DNA of 64,000 nt from Planctomycetota bacterium (GCA_027021385.1 JALUUL010000008.1:1-64000), one strand, 5' to 3'; numbered from the stretch's first letter, positions 1-9,081 are shown. Translations and numbers: made by a program. Notes: generated by a model not told the origin, from the letters alone.

Positions 1-1
1 G

Positions 2-583
2 GGGGCCAAGGGCTATGCCGCGGACCTCTCCGAACCCGGCGCCGTCGAGGATCTCAAGGAGGCCCTGCGGAAGGACGGTCAGGAGGTCGATATCCTCGTC
101 AACAACGCGGGTTTGACCCGGGACGGGCTCTTCGTCCGGCTCTCCGAGGAGGACTGGGACGAGGTGCTCCAGGTCGACCTCAAGGCTCCCTTCCTGCTCG
201 CCCGGGCCTTCGCCCGTTCGATGATGCGGAGGAAGTGGGGGAGGATCCTCCAGATCGGTTCCGTCGTCGGGCTCATGGGAAACGCGGGGCAGGTCAACTA
301 CGCCGCTGCCAAGGCGGGGCTCCTCGGCCTGACCCGTTCCCTCGCCCGTGAGCTCGGCGGCCGAGGAATCACGGTGAATCTCGTCGCTCCCGGATTCATC
401 GAGACCGACATGACCGCCTCCCTCGACGCGAAGGTCCGGGAAGCCATGCTGGGCGGGATCCCGCTGGGAAGGCTCGGATCCCCCGAGGACGTGGCGGCCT
501 CCGTGGCCTTCCTCGCCGGACCCGGGGGAGACTGGATCACCGGCCAGGTCCTCGTCGTCGACGGAGGCATGCACATGGGTTAG
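2..583 (+). CDS. fabG: 3-oxoacyl-[ACP] reductase FabG, 5'-truncated by window edge
   Basis: Short-chain dehydrogenase that reduces 3-ketoacyl-ACP with NADPH in the first reductive step of each type II fatty acid synthesis cycle, in the cytosol. The frame is open from base 2, so the N-terminal cofactor loop lies off the left edge; about 193 residues of a family that usually has about 245 remain. Visible marks are the NNAG strand, the catalytic Ser region IGSVVG, the catalytic Tyr/Lys pair in YAAAK, and a C-terminal GGMHMG close to the FabG consensus. acpP and fabF follow on the same strand, which favours FabG over another SDR. Family certain, exact role very likely. Confidence 0.93.
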   Translation, partial: GAKGYAADLSEPGAVEDLKEALRKDGQEVDILVNNAGLTRDGLFVRLSEEDWDEVLQVDLKAPFLLARAFARSMMRRKWGRILQIGSVVGLMGNAGQVNYAAAKAGLLGLTRSLARELGGRGITVNLVAPGFIETDMTASLDAKVREAMLGGIPLGRLGSPEDVAASVAFLAGPGGDWITGQVLVVDGGMHMG

Positions 584-754
584 CCGCGATCGCGGCATTT
601 CCTGGATCAAGCCATTCGAATTCCGTCCGGCGGGCGGTTAAAAAACCCCGCCCCCGGGCGAAGCGGCCCCAGCGACCGCCGGAGGCCGCCCGGGCGTTCC
701 GCGGACCATGCGGGGCGCGTTTTTCTGGAGGAACCCGAACCACGGAGGACCGCC

Positions 755-1045
755 GTGTCCAACCACGACGAAACCAACAGCGACAAGCCCGATCTCGCCG
801 CCCAGAACATCGAGGACCGAGTCAAGTCCATCGTTTGCGATCATCTGAACGCCTCGGAGGAGAAGGTCACGGCCGAGACCTCCTTCATCAACGACCTCGG
901 GGCGGATTCCCTGGACATGGTCGAGCTGGTCATGCGTTTCGAAGAGGACTTCGAGATGCAGATCCCCGACGAGGATGCGGAAAAGATCCAGACCGTCGGG
1001 GACGCGATCCAATACATCAAGAACAAGATGAACGAGACCAGTTGA
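755..1045 (+). CDS. acpP: acyl carrier protein
   Basis: Small acidic carrier that holds growing acyl chains as thioesters on 4'-phosphopantetheine during fatty acid synthesis. The 96-aa product has the prosthetic-group Ser in [10 protein letters not shown] (about residue 52), followed by the acidic helix that docks onto FAS enzymes. It carries about 18 extra residues (polar, Asp/Asn/Lys) before the usual N-terminus of this roughly 78-aa family. The start is GTG at 755, with a GGAGGA ribosome-binding site about 6 bases upstream. It lies between fabG and fabF, the usual arrangement. The 171-base gap after fabG holds only a short GCCGCG/CGCGGC palindrome just after the fabG stop. Confidence 0.97.
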   Translation: MSNHDETNSDKPDLAAQNIEDRVKSIVCDHLNASEEKVTAETSFINDLGADSLDMVELVMRFEEDFEMQIPDEDAEKIQTVGDAIQYIKNKMNETS

Positions 1046-1091
1046 AGTCTGGTCCCGACTCCGGTCCAGACCGGTCGGAAGGAGCAGGGCC

Positions 1092-2333
1092 ATGGGGAAA
1101 CGCAAGGCCGTCGTCACCGGGATCGGACTCGTCAGTCCCCTCGGCAGCGACAGGGAGACGACCTTCGCGGGACTGCTGGAGGGGCGGAGCGGCGCGGGAC
1201 CGATCACCCGTTTCGATGCCTCCGGATACCCTGTCCGCTTCGCCTGCGAGGTCAAGGACTTCTGGCCCGAGGAGCGCCTGGGGACCCGCGAGGCCCGCAG
1301 GATGGATCTCTTCACGCAGTTCGCCGTCGCTGCTTCGGAAGAGGCTCTCGCGGACTCGGGCCTGGAACTCGAGAAGGAGGACCTCCGGCGGGTCGGGGTC
1401 ATCCTCGGCACCGGGATCGGGGGAATCACCGAACTCGAGGCCCAGAAGGTCGTGACGATCGAGAGGGGGCCCTCGAGGGTTTCCCCCCTCCTGGTCCCGA
1501 AGATGATGTTCAACGCCCACACGGGCCAGGTCGCGCTCCGTTTCGGTTTCCAGGGTCCGAACTACGCCGTGGGGTCTGCCTGTGCCTCCGCCTGCCACGC
1601 GATCGGAGTCGCGCTGCGGAACATCCAGCTCGGGGAGGCCGAGGTCGTCTTGACGGGGGGATCCGAAGCTGCTGTGACGACCCTGGCCGTCGCCGGCTTC
1701 GCGAACATGAAGGCCCTGTCCCGGAGAAACGATGACCCGACCCGGGCAAGCCGGCCCTTCGACGCTGGGAGGGACGGGTTCGTCCTGGGCGAGGGGGCGG
1801 GGATCCTCGTGCTCGAGGAAGAGGAGCACGCTCGCCGTCGCGGGGCTCGGATCTACGCCGAGGTTCTCGGCTTCGGTGCGACGGACGACGCCTTCCACAT
1901 CACGGCTCCCGACGAGTCTGGGGAGGGTCCGGCTCGTGCCGTGCGGCTCGCGCTCAAGGACGCGGGGGTCGACCCCGGAGAGGTCGGATACGTCAACGCT
2001 CACGGCACCTCGACCGAACTGAACGACAAGATGGAGACGAGGGTCCTCAAGAAGGTCTTCGGCGATCACGCCCGGAACCTTTGGGTCAACTCGACGAAGT
2101 CGATGCTCGGCCACCTCCTCGGGGCATCCGGAGGGGTCGAGTTCGCGACGACCTGCCTGAGCCTCCACAGGGGGGTCTTCCACCCGACGATCAACCAGGA
2201 GACCCCGGATCCGGACTGCGACCTCGATTCGATCCCGAACGAGGCCCGGGAAGGGGACATCCGGCTCGCGATCTGCAACTCCTTCGGGTTCGGGGGAACG
2301 AACGCCTGCCTCGTGGCCGGCAGATCCGCCTGA
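1092..2333 (+). CDS. fabF: 3-oxoacyl-[ACP] synthase II
   Basis: Condensing enzyme that elongates acyl-ACP with malonyl-ACP. At 413 aa it is full length for FabF. The thiolase-fold active site is complete: the nucleophile Cys in SACASACHA (about residue 164), the first catalytic His in NAHGTSTELND (about 304) and the second in GHLLGASGG (about 341). A good GGAAGGAG site precedes ATG 1092. It sits 46 bases after acpP. FabB is less likely because the acpP-fabF order and full motif set fit FabF. The product completes a fabG-acpP-fabF elongation module. Confidence 0.97.
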   Translation: MGKRKAVVTGIGLVSPLGSDRETTFAGLLEGRSGAGPITRFDASGYPVRFACEVKDFWPEERLGTREARRMDLFTQFAVAASEEALADSGLELEKEDLRRVGVILGTGIGGITELEAQKVVTIERGPSRVSPLLVPKMMFNAHTGQVALRFGFQGPNYAVGSACASACHAIGVALRNIQLGEAEVVLTGGSEAAVTTLAVAGFANMKALSRRNDDPTRASRPFDAGRDGFVLGEGAGILVLEEEEHARRRGARIYAEVLGFGATDDAFHITAPDESGEGPARAVRLALKDAGVDPGEVGYVNAHGTSTELNDKMETRVLKKVFGDHARNLWVNSTKSMLGHLLGASGGVEFATTCLSLHRGVFHPTINQETPDPDCDLDSIPNEAREGDIRLAICNSFGFGGTNACLVAGRSA

Positions 2334-2377
2334 CCGACGCCCGGCCCGACACCAAGCCTCCCGAGGATCCCCGACCG

Positions 2378-2731
2378 ATGAAAACGAAGCTCAAAAACAT
2401 CCTCCACCGCTACAAGGTCGAGGCTTTCAAGGCCACGCATTCCCGGCAGTCTCTCGAAGACGTCACGAAGGAATGCCTCGACATCAGCGAGAACGTCCTG
2501 AAGAACGCCTACCACTACCACTTCCATCGGCTTCCGGACGCGACGCGGGTCGAGATCATCAACATGATCAACAACTACACCCTCGAGGCCCTCCTGCCTC
2601 CGATCATCGAGAAGGTCATGCGGAGAGTCGTCATGCTCGAGCGGCAGCACGAACTCCTGCTCGAGACGATCACCGAGATCCTCGAGGCGCTCAGCGAGGA
2701 CGAGGGCGGCGGGAAACCTTCCGGGACCTGA
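2378..2731 (+). CDS. hypothetical helical protein between fabF and ddl
   Basis: Not recognised. It is a 117-aa product without signal peptide or membrane segment. The first third is basic, the rest looks helical with many Ile/Leu/Glu, and the end is acidic and disordered-looking. A His/Tyr-rich patch (NAYHYHFHR, about residues 42-50) stands out. ATG 2378 was chosen because upstream in-frame codons run inside fabF; a weak GAGGA lies about 12 bases upstream. Its place on the strand of the fatty-acid genes suggests co-transcription with fabF, but nothing in the sequence shows a role in lipid synthesis. Codon bias and position make it a convincing gene. Confidence 0.75.
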   Translation: MKTKLKNILHRYKVEAFKATHSRQSLEDVTKECLDISENVLKNAYHYHFHRLPDATRVEIINMINNYTLEALLPPIIEKVMRRVVMLERQHELLLETITEILEALSEDEGGGKPSGT

Positions 2732-2817
2732 TCTCAGAGGGGCGGGACGCGTGAGCCCCGCCGCACGCTCGAAGCCTGGGCCCCCCCGAGCTAGAATCGC
2801 CGCCGAAGGAGGGGCGG

Positions 2818-3942
2818 ATGTCGATTTCGATCGCGGTCCTCGGAGGCGGCAGGTCCCCCGAATACGGGGTCTCCCTGATCTCCGCGGCGGAAGTATGCAA
2901 GGGGTATCTCGATCGGGGGAATCGGGTCCTGCCGGTCTGGATCGACCGGAACGGGGAGGCCCACCTGTGCGAGGAGATGCAGGGGGGGGCGCGTCTCGAG
3001 GCCCCGGACCTCGAGCGCCGGGGGAGGGCCGTGAGGCCCTTCCCGGTTTCGGAGGCCTTCCGAGCCCTGAAGGCCCGGGGCGTGGATCTCGTATTCCCCG
3101 CCCTCCACGGCCCGTTCGGGGAGGATGGGTTCATCCAGACCCTCTTGGAGGCCGCCGGTCTCCGCTACGTGGGCTCGGGGTCCTGCGCCTCCGCCCTGGG
3201 AATGAGCAAGCGCCGCAGCCGCCTCCTGTTCCGGGGGGCAGGACTTCCGGTCGCTCCAGGGCTCGAGCCCCGTCCGGCCTTCTGCCGGGAGGCCCGAGCC
3301 TCCGACCTCCTCGCGGCCCTCGAAAGGGCCGGCATCGGCTTCCCGCTCTTCTTGAAGACCGACCGCTCGGGGTCCTCCCTTGGAGTCGCCAGGATCGAGG
3401 AACCGGATGCGCTCGAGGAGGCGCTCCTGCAAGCGCGGCGGGATCCGGAAGGCTGGGTCGTCGAGGCGGAGATCCGGGGCCTCGAACTCACCTGCGCGGT
3501 CCTGGGCCACGCCGAGGGCCCTCTGGAGGCCCTCCCCGTCGTCGAGATCCGCCCGCGGGGGCGCCGCTTCTTCGACTTCGAAGCCAAGTACGACTCCGGG
3601 AAGGTCGAGGAACTCTGTCCGGCCCCCTCGATCGACGCGGCGACCGAGCGGGCGGTTCGGGGGCTCGCGATCCGCGCGCACGAGGTTCTCGGATGCAGGG
3701 GCTTCTCGCGCTCGGATTTCATCCTCGGTCCCGAGGGGCCGGTCCTTCTCGAGACGAACACGATTCCCGGGCTGACCCCCGAGAGTCTCCTTCCGAAGGC
3801 CGCCCGGGCGGCGGGGCTCGAGTTCGAGATGCTGCTCGAGCGGCTGGCGAGGGAGGAACTCGACCGCCCCCATGCGGAGCAGGGCGCCGGAGCGGCGAGG
3901 GTCTCCGAGAAGACGGGCGGAGGAAGCGCGCATGCCGGCTGA
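2818..3942 (+). CDS. ddl: D-alanine--D-alanine ligase
   Basis: ATP-grasp ligase that makes the D-Ala-D-Ala dipeptide for peptidoglycan stem peptides. The 374-aa product has the N-terminal GGGRSPEYGVSLISA loop, the FPALHGPFGEDG motif, the Ser-rich lid region with K-T-D-R-S-G-S-S-L-G, and the metal-binding end LETNTIPGLTPESLLPKAA. In the first loop the usual E-H-x-V-S is E-Y-G-V-S, so Tyr replaces the common His. ATG 2818 follows GAAGGAGG. The gene overlaps dapB by 11 bases, so two wall-precursor enzymes appear coupled. A TAGAAT box 20 bases upstream of the start could be a -10 element. Confidence 0.95.
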   Translation: MSISIAVLGGGRSPEYGVSLISAAEVCKGYLDRGNRVLPVWIDRNGEAHLCEEMQGGARLEAPDLERRGRAVRPFPVSEAFRALKARGVDLVFPALHGPFGEDGFIQTLLEAAGLRYVGSGSCASALGMSKRRSRLLFRGAGLPVAPGLEPRPAFCREARASDLLAALERAGIGFPLFLKTDRSGSSLGVARIEEPDALEEALLQARRDPEGWVVEAEIRGLELTCAVLGHAEGPLEALPVVEIRPRGRRFFDFEAKYDSGKVEELCPAPSIDAATERAVRGLAIRAHEVLGCRGFSRSDFILGPEGPVLLETNTIPGLTPESLLPKAARAAGLEFEMLLERLAREELDRPHAEQGAGAARVSEKTGGGSAHAG

Positions 3943-4699
3943 AGCGAACTCCCCGCGCCTGGGGCTCGTCCTCCGGGGGGCCGGCGGGCGTATGGGCCTC
4001 GAGGTCGAAAGGGCCGTCGCGGACGAAGGCTCGTTCGAGATCCGCGCCCGGCCGAAAAGGGGAGAGGATCTCCTGTCGCTGGCCGCGGAAAAGGACTCGG
4101 AGGTCTTTCTCGATCTGACCGAACCCTCCGCCCTCGGGGATCTCGATCGCCTCGTCGACCGCGGGGTACGCCTGGTCGTCGGGACGAGCGGGGTCGGGGA
4201 GGAACGGCTCGAATGCTGGTCCCGGGCCTGCGCGGAATCCGGAAGCACCGTGCTCGTGATCCCGAACTTCTGCCTCGGGGTCGTCCTCCTCCAGCGCTTC
4301 TCGGCCTGGGCCGCCGTCCATTTCCCCGAGGTCGAGATCTGCGAAATGCACCACGAAGGCAAGAAGGACAGCCCCTCGGGCACGGCGGCCGACACCGCGC
4401 GCCGGATCCGCCGCGTTCGCGGGGACCGGGGGCCGGCCGGGGAGGATCCGTTCCGCGGAGGCTTCGTCCACGGGATCCCGATCCATTCCGTGCGCCTTCC
4501 GGGTTTCTTGGCCCATCAGATCTGCTGGTTCGGGGGAGCCGGCGAGATCCTGACGATCCGGCACGACGTTCGCGACCGGAAGGCCTTCATGCCCGGAGTC
4601 CTCGCCGCGCTCCACGCCGCCTTCCGTCTCGAGGGCCTCCATGTCGGGCTCGAGCACTGTCTCGAGGGCCTTCCCCCTCCACCCGGAGAGGGGGGCTGA
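3932..4699 (+). CDS. dapB: 4-hydroxy-tetrahydrodipicolinate reductase
   Basis: NAD(P)H-dependent reductase of the lysine/diaminopimelate pathway, which supplies the peptidoglycan cross-linking residue. The 255-aa product has a shortened nucleotide loop (GAGGRMG, about residue 17), the VGTSG strand, the NFCLGV segment and the family signature in MHHEGKKDSPSGTA (usual form HH-x-x-K-x-D-x-P-SGTA). ATG 3932 was chosen over an upstream start because GGAGGAAG lies about 6 bases before it; it overlaps ddl by 11 bases. The N-terminal dinucleotide-binding half is shorter than in many DapB proteins, but the catalytic His/Lys motif is intact. Confidence 0.92.
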   Translation: MPAEANSPRLGLVLRGAGGRMGLEVERAVADEGSFEIRARPKRGEDLLSLAAEKDSEVFLDLTEPSALGDLDRLVDRGVRLVVGTSGVGEERLECWSRACAESGSTVLVIPNFCLGVVLLQRFSAWAAVHFPEVEICEMHHEGKKDSPSGTAADTARRIRRVRGDRGPAGEDPFRGGFVHGIPIHSVRLPGFLAHQICWFGGAGEILTIRHDVRDRKAFMPGVLAALHAAFRLEGLHVGLEHCLEGLPPPPGEGG

Positions 4700-4710
4700 A
4701 GGAGCCCTTC

Positions 4711-6840
4711 ATGGCCGCCATCCCCTACGCCCAGGACGGCTGGAGCGAGTTCCGGGCCTTCCTCCAGGACCCCTTCGTCCTCGGGATCGTCCTCGCCCTC
4801 TTCGTCCTCCTCCTCCTCGCGACCGCGGGCTGGACGATCCGCTCCTCCCTCCGACGCGTTCGGGCCCGCCGCCAGATCGTCCGCTATCTGGACGGGATCC
4901 TCGCCGTCCGGTCCGGGGACCCCGAGGCCGGCGAGGAGGCCCTGAATCTCGTACTCCAGGAGGACCCGGAGAACGTCGGGGCGAGGATCGCCTACGGGGA
5001 CGCCCTCCATGCCCTGCGCAGGAGCGAGGAGGCGCATCGCCAGCATTCCGAGGCCAAGAAGGTCTTCGGCGCGAAGGGGAAGCTCGTCGATCGGGCGATC
5101 GTCGACGAACTCCGTCAAGCCCGCGCCGCGCTCGAGGCCCTCGCCGAAATCGATCGCGCGGTCCGCGAACATCCGAGAGACCTCGAACTCCTGCGGCAAG
5201 CCTGGCTCCTGAAGGACGAGGAGGGGCTTCACGAGGAGGCGCTCGTCCCCGGCCGGAAGGTGTGGAGGCGCGGGGGAGACCCGAAGGACCGCGCGCGCCT
5301 CGCGCGAACCGCGGCCCGGGCGGCGCGCGAGGCCCTGCGGCGCGGGGAGTTCGAGAAGAGCGAATCCCTGCTGCACGAAGCCGCCTCCCTGGATCCGGAT
5401 TGTCTCGAGGTGCGGCTGCTCGAGTTCGGGCTCCGGGCGGAGGGCCGGGCCGAGAAGCTCCTTCTCGAGACCGTCGATGGGGAGCCTTCCGGAGTGGGGC
5501 GGGGTTTGGATCTCTTTCCGGCCGGGGTCTGTCCGGACTGCGATGCCTGGCTTCCCTCCCGAACGGAGGGGAGGGAAGCCTGCCCGTCCTGCGGCTCCGA
5601 GCGCCTCCCGGTCTATCCCCACCTCGACTGGGCTGCGGAACTCGACGACCCGGAAGCGGTCTACGACGAGGTCACCCGGAACGAATCCTGGTACCGGAGG
5701 CTCTGCCGGCGCTTCGCGGCAGGTGAGGAAGGCCTGCGGGCCGGACTGGAATCGGGGGATGTCTCGGCCCTGGCCGCGGTCGTCGCCCATCTCTGCGAGG
5801 AAGGCCGGGATCCGAGGATCCTCGAGATCGCCCGAGGCCTCGCCGGGAAACATCCCGAGGGCCTCCTCACGATCTGGAATCGGGGACGCCCCCGGAATCC
5901 CTGGGAGAAATGGACCCGGAAGGGCCTGCTCCAGGAACTCTGCGGCGATCTCGTTCGCTCCCTCGGCGAGGCGGGAAAGGATGTCTGGCTGCCGCTCCGG
6001 GACGACCCGCAAGCCCTGTCCGACCCCGGGCTCCGGAGGCTGATCCTGGAGTTCCACGTCGGGCTCGCCGACCCCGGCGCCTTCGAGGAACTCCTCGGCC
6101 GCTTCTCTCCGGTCGAAATCACCCGCCACCTGGGCCGGATCCCCCCCGAGGCCCTGGCCGCGATCCTGATCCACCTTCCCGAAGAGGTCGGTTTTCTCGA
6201 GGAGAGCTGTCTCCGCGATCCCTCTCTCGGTCAGGACGAAGCCTTCGTCCTGGCTCTCTTCGAGGCGGAGGAGCCGGCCTTGACCCGGATCCGCGGTCTT
6301 CTCCAAGCAAAGGGCGCCCGACCGGGGCTCGTCGCGGCCCTGATCCGCGGCCTGGACCGGAAGGGCTCCGCCGCCGAGCGCGCGGCCGCGGTCCTCGAGG
6401 GTTTCGGGCGGGAGGTCGTGGCCTGGCTCGTCGATGCCTTCACGGACCCCGAGACTCCTCCCGGGCGCCGGGAACGCCTGCGCGGCCTCTGCCTCGCCCA
6501 GGGCGCCGCGGCGGTCGAACCGCTCTGCCGTGCCTTCGGTTCCTCGGTCTCCGCCGGCGACGAGGCGGTGATCGAAGTCCTGGTCGCGATCGGCGAGATC
6601 GGAGTCCCGGCTCTGCGGGAAGCGTACCGCAAGCGACGTGGATGGCTCGGTCGCCTCGGGCTCCCCGTTCCCCAGGCCCGGCATCCCCGCGCCTGCCTGA
6701 TCCGGGCGCTCGCCGGGATCCCCGGAGAGGAGGCCGCCGAGGCCCTTCAGGGGATCCTCGCCGAGGAGAACGACGAGGAACTCCGCGCCCTCTGCGGGGC
6801 GGAACTCTCCAGGCGACGACGCCGGGAGGGCGGAGGATGA
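4711..6840 (+). CDS. membrane-anchored TPR / zinc-ribbon / HEAT-like protein (LapB-like N-terminal half)
   Basis: 709-aa protein with one N-terminal membrane helix (about residues 23-45), then TPR-like helices to about residue 260, then a paired-cysteine zinc ribbon (CPDCDAW and CPSCGSER, about residues 271-298), then about 400 residues of Leu/Glu-rich helical repeats that look HEAT-like. The first half has the LapB/YciM order (membrane anchor, TPRs, rubredoxin-type zinc knuckle). In LapB the zinc knuckle ends the protein, so the long C-terminal extension is unusual. LapB regulates lipopolysaccharide synthesis through FtsH; that role is not shown here. The start at ATG 4711 lies 11 bases after dapB. 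The stop overlaps the next gene's ATG. Confidence 0.8.
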   Translation: MAAIPYAQDGWSEFRAFLQDPFVLGIVLALFVLLLLATAGWTIRSSLRRVRARRQIVRYLDGILAVRSGDPEAGEEALNLVLQEDPENVGARIAYGDALHALRRSEEAHRQHSEAKKVFGAKGKLVDRAIVDELRQARAALEALAEIDRAVREHPRDLELLRQAWLLKDEEGLHEEALVPGRKVWRRGGDPKDRARLARTAARAAREALRRGEFEKSESLLHEAASLDPDCLEVRLLEFGLRAEGRAEKLLLETVDGEPSGVGRGLDLFPAGVCPDCDAWLPSRTEGREACPSCGSERLPVYPHLDWAAELDDPEAVYDEVTRNESWYRRLCRRFAAGEEGLRAGLESGDVSALAAVVAHLCEEGRDPRILEIARGLAGKHPEGLLTIWNRGRPRNPWEKWTRKGLLQELCGDLVRSLGEAGKDVWLPLRDDPQALSDPGLRRLILEFHVGLADPGAFEELLGRFSPVEITRHLGRIPPEALAAILIHLPEEVGFLEESCLRDPSLGQDEAFVLALFEAEEPALTRIRGLLQAKGARPGLVAALIRGLDRKGSAAERAAAVLEGFGREVVAWLVDAFTDPETPPGRRERLRGLCLAQGAAAVEPLCRAFGSSVSAGDEAVIEVLVAIGEIGVPALREAYRKRRGWLGRLGLPVPQARHPRACLIRALAGIPGEEAAEALQGILAEENDEELRALCGAELSRRRRREGGG

Positions 6841-8195
6841 GCGCTCTTCTCCGGAAGATGTTCGGTTCCCTGGCTCCCTGGCGTCCGGTATCGGGATGGT
6901 TCAGGCGACATCCCTGGATCCGGCGGCTGCTCTTCCTTCTTCCGCTCCTCGCCGTCCTCGCCCTCCTGGGTCCGGTCTTCGGAGCGCTCGACAACTTCCT
7001 GGCCCTTCTCGGACGGATCCTCAGTCCCCTGATCGATACCGGACCCGGCCGGATCGTCCTCGCCGTCCTCCTTCTCGCGGGCATCCTCCTCGTGGTCTGG
7101 CGCTTCGCCCGCGGGCGTCTCCTCGAGGCACTTCGCAGTCACGGGCTCCGGAGGCTGCTCGACGGCATCGAAAAGGGGCTTCTCGGGGAAGGGGACCACG
7201 GGGCCGGGGATTTTCGCAAGGTCCTGCGGCTCGCCCGCTGGGTCGATCTCTCCGAGGGAGAGGCCTCGGCCCACGGGGACCTGGCCCTGACGGCCCGCCT
7301 CGGACTCGCCCGCCTCGAGTTCGACCTCGGCCGGCTCGACCGCGCGGCCGCCTCGCTCGCGAGGATTCCGAAGAACCGCCTGCAAGGCCGCCAGCGATGG
7401 GCCCACGCCGAACTCCAATCCGCGATCGCATCCGCCTCGAAGGATGCCCTGCCGGGAGCCCGCCTCGCCCTCCTCCGCGAAGCCCACGAGGCCTGGCCCG
7501 GCCACCCTCGGATCGCGATGCGACTGGCCGGCCTGCTTCAGGAACTCGGAAAGAGTGCCGAGGCCGTGTCGGTCCTCGAGGAAACCGCGAAGGCGAAGAA
7601 GCGTGTCGGCGGCGCGGGCGACCTGGAAATCCTCGAGGACGAACTCGCGAGGCTTCACGTCCGTCTCGCCCGCGAAGCGATCGCCTCGGGCGAGACGAAA
7701 CTCGCTCTCGACCACTGCCGGGCCTCCTTGCGGGTGAAAGCGAGCGACGAAGCCCGTCTCCTCCAGGCCGACCTCCAACTCGCCCTCGGGGAACTCGAGG
7801 AAGCCGTGAGGATCCTGTCCGACCTCCCCCTGCCCGAAACGATGGAACGGATCGCGGCCCTGCTCGAGGATCCCGATCGACCGGTCGACGAGCGGGATCT
7901 CCTCCTCGCGATCCCGCGCAGGGACATGCTCTTCCTCCTCGCCCGCAGGTGGCTCTCCCGGGGGCGGCCCGAGTACTCGATGCGGGCCCTCGAAGTGCTC
8001 CGCCGCACCGGGGAACTCGAACCCCGCGCCCTCGTCCTCGAAGCCCTGATCCATCTCCGGGAAGGGAGGCTTCTAGAGGCACGCGAGGATCTCTCGGCCG
8101 CCCTGGGGGTGAGCGGCATGTTCCCGGTCCGCGAACCGGAAGAGCATGCGGGGAAGATCGGACCGCCGTTGCTCGAGAGGGGGGGGAGCGCGTAA
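6837..8195 (+). CDS. membrane TPR protein, HemY/LapB-like
   Basis: 452-aa protein with two hydrophobic N-terminal segments (about residues 31-56 and 71-92) followed by a cytosolic-looking array of TPR-like helix pairs rich in Arg/Glu/Leu. The overall plan resembles HemY-type or LapB-type TPR membrane proteins, but no zinc knuckle is present, so no function is assigned. ATG 6837 overlaps the previous stop as ATGA with GGCGGAGG just upstream, so it is translationally coupled to the TPR/zinc-ribbon protein; the two probably act together at the inner membrane. Confidence 0.8.
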   Translation: MSALLRKMFGSLAPWRPVSGWFRRHPWIRRLLFLLPLLAVLALLGPVFGALDNFLALLGRILSPLIDTGPGRIVLAVLLLAGILLVVWRFARGRLLEALRSHGLRRLLDGIEKGLLGEGDHGAGDFRKVLRLARWVDLSEGEASAHGDLALTARLGLARLEFDLGRLDRAAASLARIPKNRLQGRQRWAHAELQSAIASASKDALPGARLALLREAHEAWPGHPRIAMRLAGLLQELGKSAEAVSVLEETAKAKKRVGGAGDLEILEDELARLHVRLAREAIASGETKLALDHCRASLRVKASDEARLLQADLQLALGELEEAVRILSDLPLPETMERIAALLEDPDRPVDERDLLLAIPRRDMLFLLARRWLSRGRPEYSMRALEVLRRTGELEPRALVLEALIHLREGRLLEAREDLSAALGVSGMFPVREPEEHAGKIGPPLLERGGSA

Positions 8196-8228
8196 CCTTC
8201 CGCCCTCCGCGGGTTCTTCCGCGGACCT

Positions 8229-8316
8229 GCCAGGATGGCGGAATTGGCAGACGCAGCGGATTCAAAATCCGCCGCCCTCTACGGGCATGAGGGTTCGAGT
8301 CCCTCTCCTGGCACCA
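8229..8316 (+). tRNA. tRNA-Leu (anticodon CAA)
   Basis: 88-base cloverleaf including an encoded CCA end. The acceptor arms GCCAGGA and TCCTGGC pair fully. The anticodon stem GCGGA/TCCGC encloses loop TTCAAAA, giving anticodon CAA, which reads UUG. A long variable arm, as expected for tRNA-Leu, and the T-loop GGTTCGAGTCC are present. It lies 33 bases after the TPR gene and just before the next coding frame. Confidence 0.96.
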
Positions 8317-8334
8317 CCTCCTCCAGGACCGCCC

Positions 8335-9081
8335 TTGAACAAAGCATCGAAATCCACGGGCGTGGAATCGGGCCCCGAGAAGGCCCGGGTCCCTCCTCCC
8401 CCGTCCTCCCGTTCCGCCCCGTCCCGAGATTCCCTCCGAAGCGAGGCGCTCCGCCTCCTGATGCCCGGGGTCGTGCATCGGCTGAAGAACCTCTGTCTTC
8501 TCCTCTCCACACGCCGGCAGTTGTCGGAGTTCCTCGATTCGGAGGGGGGAGGAAACGAAGGGCGGCCTGAGGATCTCCTACTGCTTGGGAGGACCCTCGA
8601 CCGCGCCGAATCCGTCCTCTCCCTCCTGAAGGCTGTCTTCTCCCCCTCGTCAGGCCCCTCGGGAATCGAGGATCTCACGACCTGCCTCCACAGGTTCCGG
8701 GACGTCTGTCTCCTGATCGCCGACGACCATCGCTACGAGGTCGTGGTCGAGGGGCCCCCGGGGCTGCGCTGCGCCTGCGGAGAGGGGGATTTCTTCCTCC
8801 TCCTCGCCTCAGTGCTGGCGGACCTGCTGAAGGGGGTCCCCCAACCCCTTCCCGGTCGGGTGCGGATCGAATCCCGACAGGGGCGGGAGGGGCCCGAGGT
8901 CGAACTCGGCTTCGAGGTCTCGCCCGGACATCTGCCCCTGTCCTTCGGCCTTCCGGAGCCTCCCGGCCGTCTCGTGGACTTCGCATACGCGAAGGGGATC
9001 CGTCTCACAAACGACGGAAAGGTCCCGAGGATTCGACTCCGGGTCCCCCTTTTCCCGGGGGGAGCCGGGCGGAACCCTTGA
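8335..9081 (+). CDS. degenerate histidine-kinase-like / histidine phosphotransferase-like protein
   Basis: 248-aa protein. After a polar Pro/Ser-rich lead, the segment MPGVVHRLKNL (about residues 43-53) looks like the H-box of a two-component dimerisation helix, with His at about 48 followed by a helical hairpin. The C-terminal half has the spacing of a HATPase fold (ending R-I-R-L-R-V-P-L-F), but no Asn-rich N box or G boxes are evident. This resembles histidine phosphotransferases such as ChpT or Spo0B, which have lost ATP binding. No membrane or sensor domain is seen. TTG 8335 is chosen to include the full helical region; ATG 8461 is possible but cuts close to the His. Confidence 0.6.
   Translation: MNKASKSTGVESGPEKARVPPPPSSRSAPSRDSLRSEALRLLMPGVVHRLKNLCLLLSTRRQLSEFLDSEGGGNEGRPEDLLLLGRTLDRAESVLSLLKAVFSPSSGPSGIEDLTTCLHRFRDVCLLIADDHRYEVVVEGPPGLRCACGEGDFFLLLASVLADLLKGVPQPLPGRVRIESRQGREGPEVELGFEVSPGHLPLSFGLPEPPGRLVDFAYAKGIRLTNDGKVPRIRLRVPLFPGGAGRNP

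Noticed and set aside
1017-2183. Long minus-strand open frame opposite fabF
   Set aside because: High G+C leaves few stop codons; the plus-strand frame has clear FabF motifs while the antisense product has none.
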